Source of the DNA: Sorangium cellulosum So ce56
GTDB lineage: Bacteria; Myxococcota_A; Polyangia; Polyangiales; Polyangiaceae
Assembly (NCBI RefSeq): GCF_000067165.1
Contig: NC_010162.1
Coordinates: 11,954,501 to 12,018,500 of the forward strand
DNA length: 64,000 bases
Direction: 5' to 3'
A program made the position numbers and the translations under genes. Below are positions 16,070 to 23,471 of this stretch, one piece after another. Every line of letters begins with the position of its first letter. The first letter of the stretch is position 1. The notes under the pieces were generated by a model. The model was not told the origin of the DNA, did no database searches, and was given only the letters and a program-made list of their open reading frames with translations.

Positions 16070-18985
16070 ATGCCTGTGGTCGCCCTGCTCCTCTTGCCAT
16101 TTCTCGGAAGCGTGCTCACCGCGCTCCTGCCGACGCGGGCACGATCCGAGCTCGCGGCTTGCGCAGGGCTCGTGTCGGCCGGCGCGGCGGCCTGGGTCAT
16201 CAGCCTGTTCCCGCGGGTGCGCGACGGGGGCGTGATCCGCGAGACGATCTCGTGGGTGCCTTCGATCGGTCTCGATCTGGTCCTTCGGATCGACGGGTTC
16301 GCGTGGATGTTCGCCGTGCTCATCACCGTCATCGGCGCCCTCGTCTGTCTGTACGCGCGCTACTACATGTCCCCCGAGGATCCGGTGGCGCGCCTGTACG
16401 CGCTCTTCCTCGCGTTCATGGGCGCGATGCTGGGCGTCGTGGTCTCGGGCAACCTCGTTCAGCTCGTCGTCTTCTGGGAGCTCACGAGCCTCGTTTCGTT
16501 CCTGCTCATCGGCTACTGGCATCACCGGGTGGACGCGCAGCGGGGCGCGCGCATGGCGCTCACCGTGACCGGTGCGGGCGGGCTCGCGCTCCTCGGAGGC
16601 GTGATCGTCCTCGGCCACATCGTCGGCAGCTACGAGCTCGATGTGGCCCTCGCCTCGGGCGACCGCGTGCGGGCACACCCGCTCTACCCGGTCGCGCTCG
16701 TCCTCATCCTGCTTGGCGCGCTCACCAAGAGCGCTCAATTCCCGTTTCACTTCTGGCTGCCGCGGGCGATGGCCGCGCCGACGCCGGTGTCCGCCTACCT
16801 GCACTCGGCGACCATGGTGAAGGCGGGCGTATTCCTGCTCGCGCGGCTCTGGCCGGCGCTGTCGGGGACCGAGCTGTGGTTCTGGATCGTCAGCGGCGCG
16901 GGCATGACGACGCTCCTGCTCGGCGCGTACATCGCGATGTTCCAGAACGATCTGAAGCGCGTGCTCGCCTACTCGACCGTCAGCCACCTCGGCCTCATCA
17001 CGCTCCTCTTCGGGCTCAACAGCTCGCTCGCCGCCGTCGCCGGCGTGTTCCACATCATGAACCACGCGACGTTCAAGGCCTCGCTGTTCATGGCCGCGGG
17101 CGTCGTCGACCACGAGACCGGGACGCGCGACATCCGTCGCTTGAATGGCCTGATTCGCGCCATGCCTCGCACCGGCACGCTGGCGCTCGTGGCGAGCGGC
17201 GCGATGGCCGGCGTGCCGCTGCTCAACGGCTTTCTGTCGAAGGAGATGTTCTTCGCCGAGACGATGTTCTTGTCCGCGCACCCCTCGGTGGAAGTGGGGC
17301 TCCCGGCGCTGGCGACGCTCGCGGCGATCTTCGCGGTCGTGTACTCGCTGCGCTTTGGCTATGACATCTTCTTCGGCCCGCCGTCGACCGATCTCCCTCG
17401 CCAGCCGGAGGAAGCCCCGCGGTGGATGCGGACACCGATCGAGCTCCTGGTGCTCAGCTGCCTCATCGTCGGCATCGCGCCGACGATCTCCATCGGGCCA
17501 TCGCTCGCGGCCGCCGCCCGCCCCGTGGTCGGCGGGACGCTCCCGGACTACAGCCTCGCCATCTGGCACGGCTTCAACCCGCCTTTCGTCATGAGCCTCG
17601 TCGCCATCTCAGGCGGCGTCGCTGGGTACCTCTGGCTGCGCAAGCATCAGGAGCAGGGGCGGCTCCAGGATACGCCCTTCATCGAACGGCTCAACGGAAG
17701 GCGGCTGTTCGAGGGCGCGCTGCTCGGGCTCACGCGCCTCTCGCGGAGGGTGCTCGGGCTCGTCGGAACTCGACGGCTTCAGACGCAGATGTTCGCCATC
17801 ATCGCGGTCGCGCTCCTCCTCGCGCTCCTCGCGGCGCAGGGCGTCCCGCTGGAGTGGGGCGACCGCGACAGGCTCCCCGCGTCGCCTGCGTTCGTGATCT
17901 TGTGGGGCATCGGCGCGGTCTGCGCGGTCGGCGCTGCCGTGATGGCAAAGTTCCACAGGCTGATCGCGATCACGTTGATGGGCGGCGCAGGCCTCGTCAC
18001 CTGCCTGACGTTCATGTGGTTCTCGGCGCCCGACCTCGCCCTCACGCAGGTCGTCGTGGAGGTCGTCACCACCATCCTGTTCCTGCTCGGGCTGCGCTGG
18101 TTGCCGATGCGCATCGAAGGAATTTCGAGGCCTGTCACGGCCCGCGACAGGGTGCGGCGCGCGCGCGATCTGCTGCTCGCGATCGGCGCCGGCAGCGGTC
18201 TCGCCGCGCTCTCCTATGCGATGCTGACCCGGCCGGCGCCGCACAGCATCTCACCGTTCTTCCTCGGCCGCGCGCTGCCGGAGGGAGGAGGCGCCAACGT
18301 CGTCAACGTCATGCTCGTCGACTTTCGCGCCTTCGACACGCTCGGCGAGATCACGGTCCTCGGCGCGGTCGCGCTCACGGTCTACGCCCTCCTGCGCCGC
18401 TTTCGACCGCCGCCGGAGAGCGTCGAGCAGCCCCAGCAACAGAGAGCTTTGCCGGCCGACATCGTCACCGACCTCATGAAGCCGCGCACGGCCGAGGACG
18501 CCGAGCGCGGATACATGATGGTGCCGGCGGTCATCGCGCGCGTGCTCCTGCCGGTCTCCGTCCTCGTCGCAGCGCACTTCCTCCTTCGTGGGCACAACGA
18601 GCCAGGCGGCGGCTTCGTGGCCGGCCTCATCGTCGCGATCGCGATGCTCATGCAGTACATGGTCTCGGGGGCGCTCTGGCTGGAGGCGCGCGCGCGCCTC
18701 CGTCCGGCGCGCTGGATCGCCGCTGGACTGCTGCTCGGGGCGACCACCGGCCTCGGCGCGCTCGCCGTCGGCTATCCCTTCCTTACGACGCACACGGCCC
18801 ATGTCAGGCTGCCGCTGGTCGGCGAAGCACACCTGCCGAGCGCCAGCTTCTTCGACCTCGGCGTGTTCGCGGCCGTCGTGGGAGCGACGCTCCTCACCCT
18901 CACGGCGCTCGCTCACCAGTCGCTGCGCGCACACCGGCGATCGACGCAGGGTCCAGCGCCGTCGACGAGAAAGGGCACGAGCTAG
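16070..18985 (+). CDS. mrpA: Mrp-type cation/proton antiporter subunit A fused to subunit B
   Basis: A 971-residue polytopic membrane protein, homologous to the NuoL-type H+-translocating subunits. Glu137 in FWELTSLVSFLLIGYW and Lys220 in LTKSAQFPFHFWLPRA match the conserved acidic and basic residues essential for proton movement in MrpA. The C-terminal ~150 residues (RVLLPVSVLVAAHFLLRGHN, then EPGGGFVAGLIVAIA) are the MnhB/MrpB domain, so A and B are one polypeptide as in the group 2 (six-gene) operons. It forms the large membrane unit that drives Na+ or K+ efflux using the proton gradient. It is the first gene of a tightly packed operon. The start has no strong ribosome site but begins the first transmembrane segment. 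Confidence 0.93.
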   Translation: MPVVALLLLPFLGSVLTALLPTRARSELAACAGLVSAGAAAWVISLFPRVRDGGVIRETISWVPSIGLDLVLRIDGFAWMFAVLITVIGALVCLYARYYMSPEDPVARLYALFLAFMGAMLGVVVSGNLVQLVVFWELTSLVSFLLIGYWHHRVDAQRGARMALTVTGAGGLALLGGVIVLGHIVGSYELDVALASGDRVRAHPLYPVALVLILLGALTKSAQFPFHFWLPRAMAAPTPVSAYLHSATMVKAGVFLLARLWPALSGTELWFWIVSGAGMTTLLLGAYIAMFQNDLKRVLAYSTVSHLGLITLLFGLNSSLAAVAGVFHIMNHATFKASLFMAAGVVDHETGTRDIRRLNGLIRAMPRTGTLALVASGAMAGVPLLNGFLSKEMFFAETMFLSAHPSVEVGLPALATLAAIFAVVYSLRFGYDIFFGPPSTDLPRQPEEAPRWMRTPIELLVLSCLIVGIAPTISIGPSLAAAARPVVGGTLPDYSLAIWHGFNPPFVMSLVAISGGVAGYLWLRKHQEQGRLQDTPFIERLNGRRLFEGALLGLTRLSRRVLGLVGTRRLQTQMFAIIAVALLLALLAAQGVPLEWGDRDRLPASPAFVILWGIGAVCAVGAAVMAKFHRLIAITLMGGAGLVTCLTFMWFSAPDLALTQVVVEVVTTILFLLGLRWLPMRIEGISRPVTARDRVRRARDLLLAIGAGSGLAALSYAMLTRPAPHSISPFFLGRALPEGGGANVVNVMLVDFRAFDTLGEITVLGAVALTVYALLRRFRPPPESVEQPQQQRALPADIVTDLMKPRTAEDAERGYMMVPAVIARVLLPVSVLVAAHFLLRGHNEPGGGFVAGLIVAIAMLMQYMVSGALWLEARARLRPARWIAAGLLLGATTGLGALAVGYPFLTTHTAHVRLPLVGEAHLPSASFFDLGVFAAVVGATLLTLTALAHQSLRAHRRSTQGPAPSTRKGTS

Positions 18986-19330
18986 ATGGAAGCTTTGCTC
19001 GCGCTCGTCATCGGCGTGCTCGGCGGAGCCGGGGTCTGGCTCGTGCTGCGTCCGCGGACCTTCCAGGTGATCATGGGGCTCACGTTGCTCTCGTACGCGG
19101 TGAACCTCTTCATCTTCAGCATGGGGAGCATCTTCATCGACAAGCCGCCGATCGTGCGACCTGGAGCGCCTGCCGATCTCCAGCACTACACGGATCCGAT
19201 GCCGCAGTCCCTCGTGCTCACGGCCATCGTGATCGGCTTCGCGACCACGGCGCTCTTCCTCGTCGTGCTCCTCGCCTCGCGCGGCCTCAGCGGCACCGAC
19301 CACGTGGATGGAACGAGGGAGGAGCCATGA
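18986..19330 (+). CDS. mrpC: Mrp-type antiporter subunit C
   Basis: A 114-residue, three-helix membrane protein homologous to NuoK. It shows GLTLLSYAVNLFIFSMG and a final helix VLTAIVIGFATTALFLVVLLA. MrpC packs against A and D in the antiporter. The gene begins directly after the mrpA stop, and its own stop overlaps the mrpD start (ATGA), so these genes are translationally coupled. Length and helix pattern are normal. Confidence 0.93.
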   Translation: MEALLALVIGVLGGAGVWLVLRPRTFQVIMGLTLLSYAVNLFIFSMGSIFIDKPPIVRPGAPADLQHYTDPMPQSLVLTAIVIGFATTALFLVVLLASRGLSGTDHVDGTREEP

Positions 19331-20985
19331 TCGAGCGCTTCCCGCACATCCTCGTCGCGCCCGTCGTGCTGCCGCTGATGACGGCGGCCCTGCTGCTCCT
19401 GCTCGGTGAGAAGCGCAAGCGCGCCAAGTCGATCGTCAACATCGGCGCGGCCCTGGCGGGCCTCCTCGTGGCGCTGGAGATCATGCGCGGCGCCGACGCC
19501 GGCGGCTCGTCCGGCGCCGCCGGTGTGTATCTCATGTCGAACTGGGAGGCGCCTTTCGGGATCGTGCTCGTCGCGGACCGGCTCTCGGCGCTCATGCTGG
19601 TGCTGGTCGGTGTGGTGAGCCTCTGCGCCGCCCTCTACGCCGAAGCCGCGTGGGGCCGCGCGGGCGCGTACTTCCATGCGCTCTTCCAGATCCAATTGAT
19701 GGGGCTCAACGGCGCCTTTCTCACGGGGGACCTCTTCAACCTCTTCGTGTTCTTCGAGGTGATGCTCGCGGCGTCGTATGGCCTGCATCTTCATGGGTCG
19801 GGGTGGCCGCGGGTGCGCTCGGGGCTCCACTACATCGCGGTGAACCTGCTCGCGTCGTCGCTCTTCCTCGTCGGCCTCGCGGTGCTCTACGGCGTCATGG
19901 GCACGCTTTCCATGGCCGACATCGCCGAGAAGCTCGCGCTCGTCCCGGCGCGCGATCGCGGGCTCTTGCATGCAGGCGCGGCGGTCCTCGCCGTGGCGTT
20001 CCTCATCAAGGCGGCGATCTGGCCCCTCAACTCCTGGCTGGTGCCGGCGTACGCGGCCACGAGCGCGCCTGTCGCGGCGCTCTTCGCGCTGATGACCAAG
20101 GTGGGCATCTACGCGCTCGTGCGCTCGTGGACGCTGTTCTTCTCCGCGGGCGCTTCAGCGCAGTTCGGGGGGACAGTCCTGCTCTACGCAGGGCTCGCGA
20201 CCATCGCCTTCGGCGCGATCGGCCTCATGGCGTCCATGTCCCTCGGGCGCATCGCGGGCTTCTCGGTGATCGTGTCGTCGGGGACGCTCCTCGCGGCGCT
20301 CGGGACGGGGACCCCCGCGGTGACGTCGGCGGCGCTGTTCTACATGCTGAGCGCCACGCTGGCGGTGAGCGCTCTCTTCCTCCTCGTCGAGCTGGTGGAG
20401 CGCATCGGCTCCGATGGACAGCGGCGGGTGCCGGACCTCGACGTGGAGCCGGGCGAGGACACCAACCTCGATGAAGAGGAGGCGCCGCTCGTCGGCCAAG
20501 CGTTTCCGGTGTCCATCGCGTTGCTCGGCCTGGCGTTCATGGTCTGCGCGCTGCTCGTCGCGGGGCTGCCGCCGCTCTCGGGTTTCGTCGCGAAGACCTC
20601 GTTGCTGACCGCCCTCCTGTCGCTCCGAGGGGACGGCCACGCGAGCACCAGCGCCCCCGCCTCGTCCGCCGCGTGGATCCTCTTTGGGCTGCTGCTCCTC
20701 TCGGGGCTCGCGGCCACCATCTCCCTCGCGAGGGCGGGCATTCGACACTTCTGGGTGACGGGTGGGCGGCTCCCGCCCCGCTTGAAGGTCGTCGAGGCCG
20801 CCTCCGTCATAGGCCTCCTTCTCTGCTGCATCTTGCTCACGCTGTACGCTGAGCCGGTCATGCGCGCCACGCGCGCGACGGCCGCGGGACTGCACGCGCC
20901 GAAGGCGTACATCGAGGCTGTCTTGTCGGCGAGGCCTCGCCCGGGACCGACGCGTCCCGTGATCGAAGAGGGGGAGGCACCGTGA
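19327..20985 (+). CDS. mrpD: Mrp-type antiporter subunit D
   Basis: A 552-residue NuoM/N-like membrane protein. Glu144 in LFVFFEVMLAASYGL and Lys228 in FLIKAAIWPLNSWL correspond to the conserved ion-path residues of MrpD. A hydrophilic acidic insertion (VEPGEDTNLDEEEAPL, about residues 375-390) interrupts the membrane region and is longer than usual. The gene overlaps mrpC by four bases and mrpE by four bases, and it is the second large H+-translocating module of the complex. Confidence 0.93.
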   Translation: MIERFPHILVAPVVLPLMTAALLLLLGEKRKRAKSIVNIGAALAGLLVALEIMRGADAGGSSGAAGVYLMSNWEAPFGIVLVADRLSALMLVLVGVVSLCAALYAEAAWGRAGAYFHALFQIQLMGLNGAFLTGDLFNLFVFFEVMLAASYGLHLHGSGWPRVRSGLHYIAVNLLASSLFLVGLAVLYGVMGTLSMADIAEKLALVPARDRGLLHAGAAVLAVAFLIKAAIWPLNSWLVPAYAATSAPVAALFALMTKVGIYALVRSWTLFFSAGASAQFGGTVLLYAGLATIAFGAIGLMASMSLGRIAGFSVIVSSGTLLAALGTGTPAVTSAALFYMLSATLAVSALFLLVELVERIGSDGQRRVPDLDVEPGEDTNLDEEEAPLVGQAFPVSIALLGLAFMVCALLVAGLPPLSGFVAKTSLLTALLSLRGDGHASTSAPASSAAWILFGLLLLSGLAATISLARAGIRHFWVTGGRLPPRLKVVEAASVIGLLLCCILLTLYAEPVMRATRATAAGLHAPKAYIEAVLSARPRPGPTRPVIEEGEAP

Positions 20986-21479
20986 CCTTCCTCAAGAAGA
21001 TCGTGCCCGCGCCGCTGTTGTCCGCCGCTCTGTTCGCGTTGTGGCTCGTGCTCTCGCGCTCCACGAGCGCGGGCCAGATCGTCCTGGGGCTAGGGCTCGC
21101 GCTGGCGGTGCCGCTCCTCACCTCGGCCCTGCGGCTCACGAACGTCCGGGCGCGGCGACCGCTGGTCGTCGTGCGCTTCATCCTGAGGGTCGGCTACGAC
21201 GTCTTGCTCTCGAATTTCGAGGTCGCCTGGGGCGTGGTCACATGGCAATGGCGGCGACCGCGGTCGAGGTTCGTGATCGTGCCCCTCGACCTGCGTGACC
21301 CCGTCGGGCTGGCCGCGTTATCCATGGTGACGACCGTGGTTCCGGGCACCGTGTGGTCGGAGCTCGCGCTCGATCGCCGCGCGCTCTTGCTGCACGTGTG
21401 GGATGTCGGTGATGAAGGCGCCTTCGTCGCCCGCTTCAAGGCTCGCTACGAGGAGCCTCTCAGGGAGATCTTCGAATGA
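20982..21479 (+). CDS. mrpE: Mrp-type antiporter subunit E
   Basis: A 165-residue protein with two or three N-terminal transmembrane segments and a cytoplasmic domain. Motifs VARRPLVV-like near residue 65, DPVGLAALSMVTTVVPGTVWSEL-like (Thr-Pro-Gly-Thr) and LLLHVWDVGDE are characteristic of MnhE/MrpE. It is required for full antiport in studied systems but is not itself a channel. GTG start overlaps the mrpD stop. Confidence 0.92.
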   Translation: MTFLKKIVPAPLLSAALFALWLVLSRSTSAGQIVLGLGLALAVPLLTSALRLTNVRARRPLVVVRFILRVGYDVLLSNFEVAWGVVTWQWRRPRSRFVIVPLDLRDPVGLAALSMVTTVVPGTVWSELALDRRALLLHVWDVGDEGAFVARFKARYEEPLREIFE

Positions 21480-21754
21480 GCGCACTTCTGTCTGGCGCAA
21501 TTGCCTTCGCGCTCGGCTGCTACGCCGTCGCGTCGGTGCTGGTGGTCATCCGGTTGATCCGGGGGCCGCGGGCACAGGATCGCGTGTTCGCGCTCGACCT
21601 GCTCTACTTCCACGCGATGCTGGTCATGCTGGTGCTTGGTATTCGTCACCGGAGCGACACGTACTTCGACGCCGCGCTGCTGATCGCGCTCTTCAGCTTC
21701 GTGAGCTCGTCCGCGATGGCGAAGTTCATCCTGCGCGGGGAGGTGATTGAATGA
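21476..21754 (+). CDS. mrpF: Mrp-type antiporter subunit F
   Basis: A 92-residue protein with three transmembrane helices. The segment IRLIRGPRAQDRVFALDLL is the MrpF signature (Gly-Pro-X-X-X-Asp-Arg-hydrophobic), followed by FSFVSSSAMAKFILRGEVIE. It is a small structural subunit of the antiporter. Both ends overlap neighbouring genes by four bases. Confidence 0.93.
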   Translation: MSALLSGAIAFALGCYAVASVLVVIRLIRGPRAQDRVFALDLLYFHAMLVMLVLGIRHRSDTYFDAALLIALFSFVSSSAMAKFILRGEVIE

Positions 21755-22104
21755 ACCAGCTTCCCCTCTGGGTCGAGGCGGCGGTCGCTGCGCTGCTCGT
21801 GCTGAGCGGCCTGTTCGTTGTCATCTCCGCGTTCGGGTTCCTGCGCCTGCCAGACTTCTTCCTGCGCATGCATCCCCCAGCGCTGGCGTACACCTTCGGC
21901 AGCTGGTGCGTGACGCTGGCAGGCATCCTCTACTTCTCGATGATCGAGTCCCGGCCCGTGCTGCACCCGTGGCTCATCATCATCATGCTCTCCATCACGG
22001 TCCCCGTGACCACGCTGCTCTTGGCACGTGTGGCGCTGTTCCGCCGCCGCGCCGCGGGGGCAGCCGACGCTCCACCTCCGCTCACTCCACACCGCGACCC
22101 CTAG
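21751..22104 (+). CDS. mrpG: Mrp-type antiporter subunit G
   Basis: A 117-residue, three-helix protein with the MnhG motif GFLRLPDFFLRMHPPALA, the typical arrangement of an Arg-Leu-Pro-Asp turn with a downstream His. It is the last gene of the operon. A short hydrophilic C-terminus contains repeated Ala/Pro. The ATGA overlap with mrpF keeps translation coupled from C to G. No clear terminator separates it from the convergent universal-stress gene 20 bp away. Confidence 0.92.
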   Translation: MNQLPLWVEAAVAALLVLSGLFVVISAFGFLRLPDFFLRMHPPALAYTFGSWCVTLAGILYFSMIESRPVLHPWLIIIMLSITVPVTTLLLARVALFRRRAAGAADAPPPLTPHRDP

Positions 22105-22123
22105 TGAACGGCAGGGCGCAGCC

Positions 22124-23089
22124 TCATTCGGGCTCCTCGGCGCGTGGCCGAGCAGGCACGATCAGCACGTCGCTGGCGACCTGACGCAGCACGTCTCCAG
22201 CGACCGTTCCGAGGAAGGCGTGAGCGACCCCGGAATAGCCGTGGGTGCCGAGCACCAGCAGGTCGCTGTCTGCCTTCTTGACTGCCTTCTCGATCACGAG
22301 CCGCGCGGAGCCGCATCGAACATGCATCTTCCAGGGCGGCGCCTCTGTTGGCCGCACCTTCGCCTGCGCGAGCGAGGTCGCGAGCAGCTTCACGATCTGC
22401 TGTGTAGCCGATTGCTCGAGCTCGCTGCTCCATGCCTCTGCGTCCTCCTCCGAGAGGCTGCGATAGATGGCTCCGCGATAGGGCGTGTCGAACGCGTGGA
22501 TCACCGTGACACGCGGCCGCGGGGTCGGAATCAACCGGAGCATCAGCGCGAGCACATCCGTGGATCCTTGCTCGAGATCGAGGGCGACCGCGGGCCGGCC
22601 GTACGCCGCGCGAGGAGCCAGCCGGACCGCCAGGACCGGGAGCTGCCCGCGGCGGATGACACGCTCCGCGGTCGAGCCGAGGAAGGTGTCCCGGAGCGCG
22701 CTGCTGCCGCCGCGACCCATGACGATGAGCTCGGCGCTCGTCGAGGTCGCGCAGCCTGCGATCTCCGCGGCCGGGCTGCCGAACTTCACCACCGGTTCGA
22801 CGTCGACGCCCTTGGGCAGCATCTTTGCGAGATGCCGCGCCTCGCTCACGAGTGATTTTCTGGCATCCTGCTCGGCGCGGTCCTGGGCCTTGGCGGGGAG
22901 GTTGCCGGGAACGACGTGAAGCAGCGTGACGCGAGCTCCATCGGCCAGAGGCAGAAGCGCGACTCGGCCGAGGACGCGGTCCGAAATGGCCGTCAGGTCG
23001 ACGGGGACGAGCAGCGAATGGAAGCGCTCGGCCTCGTCCATCTCGGGCTGCCCGTTGCCTGCCCCCGGTTTCTTCAGATGCTCGGTCAC
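22124..23089 (-). CDS. Tandem universal stress protein (two UspA domains)
   Basis: A 321-residue cytoplasmic protein from GTG 23089, preceded by an ideal AGGAGG seven bases upstream. Two UspA domains lie at residues ~20-160 and ~175-315. Both keep the nucleotide-binding motif Gly-X2-Gly-X9-Gly-(Ser/Thr): GRGGSSALRDTFLGSTAERV and GTHGYSGVAHAFLGTVAGD. It is therefore an ATP-binding type and probably a stress-survival factor. It converges on the antiporter operon and lies just before the nitric oxide reductase on the same strand, compatible with a respiratory or oxidative stress role. Confidence 0.9.
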   Translation of the reverse strand: MTEHLKKPGAGNGQPEMDEAERFHSLLVPVDLTAISDRVLGRVALLPLADGARVTLLHVVPGNLPAKAQDRAEQDARKSLVSEARHLAKMLPKGVDVEPVVKFGSPAAEIAGCATSTSAELIVMGRGGSSALRDTFLGSTAERVIRRGQLPVLAVRLAPRAAYGRPAVALDLEQGSTDVLALMLRLIPTPRPRVTVIHAFDTPYRGAIYRSLSEEDAEAWSSELEQSATQQIVKLLATSLAQAKVRPTEAPPWKMHVRCGSARLVIEKAVKKADSDLLVLGTHGYSGVAHAFLGTVAGDVLRQVASDVLIVPARPRAEEPE

Positions 23090-23159
23090 TGGTGGCCTCC
23101 TCTCTATGAAGCAGGTCCCTTCTCGGAGAACGCCCTTCACCGCGCCTGCAACAGCCGAT

Positions 23160-23471
23160 CTAGGCGCGACGACCGCCTCGGGAGAACGCGACCAGGCCCC
23201 TGGCGAGCGCCCTCGTCACGAGCGCCGCGGCGAGGCCAAGGATCCCGAGATCAGCGAGGCCGTGGTTCCGTAGCGCGACCGTCCCGACGATGCAATCGCC
23301 CGCGAGCAGGACCACGAGCGAAAGGCCGAGGTAAAAGCGGCGCGCGTCGTCGTGCGGCCACCCGGGCGCGGGCTCGGCCCTGGCTCCTCCGAACGCCCGG
23401 ATCCCGGCGGCGATCCCCAGGAGAAGCACCGCATATCCGGCGCCGAGCAGCGCCTCCGGCGCGACGCTCAC
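23160..23471 (-). CDS. Small membrane protein coupled to nitric oxide reductase
   Basis: A 103-residue protein from a GTG codon that overlaps the stop codon of the reductase gene, so it is translationally coupled to it. It has about three hydrophobic segments (GAGYAVLLLGIAAGIRAFGG, YLGLSLVVLLAGDCIVGTVA and GILGLAAALVTRALARGLVA) and a basic C-terminus. No family is recognised. Position and coupling suggest an accessory or assembly partner of the reductase in the inner membrane, but this is inference. Confidence 0.68.
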   Translation of the reverse strand: MSVAPEALLGAGYAVLLLGIAAGIRAFGGARAEPAPGWPHDDARRFYLGLSLVVLLAGDCIVGTVALRNHGLADLGILGLAAALVTRALARGLVAFSRGGRRA

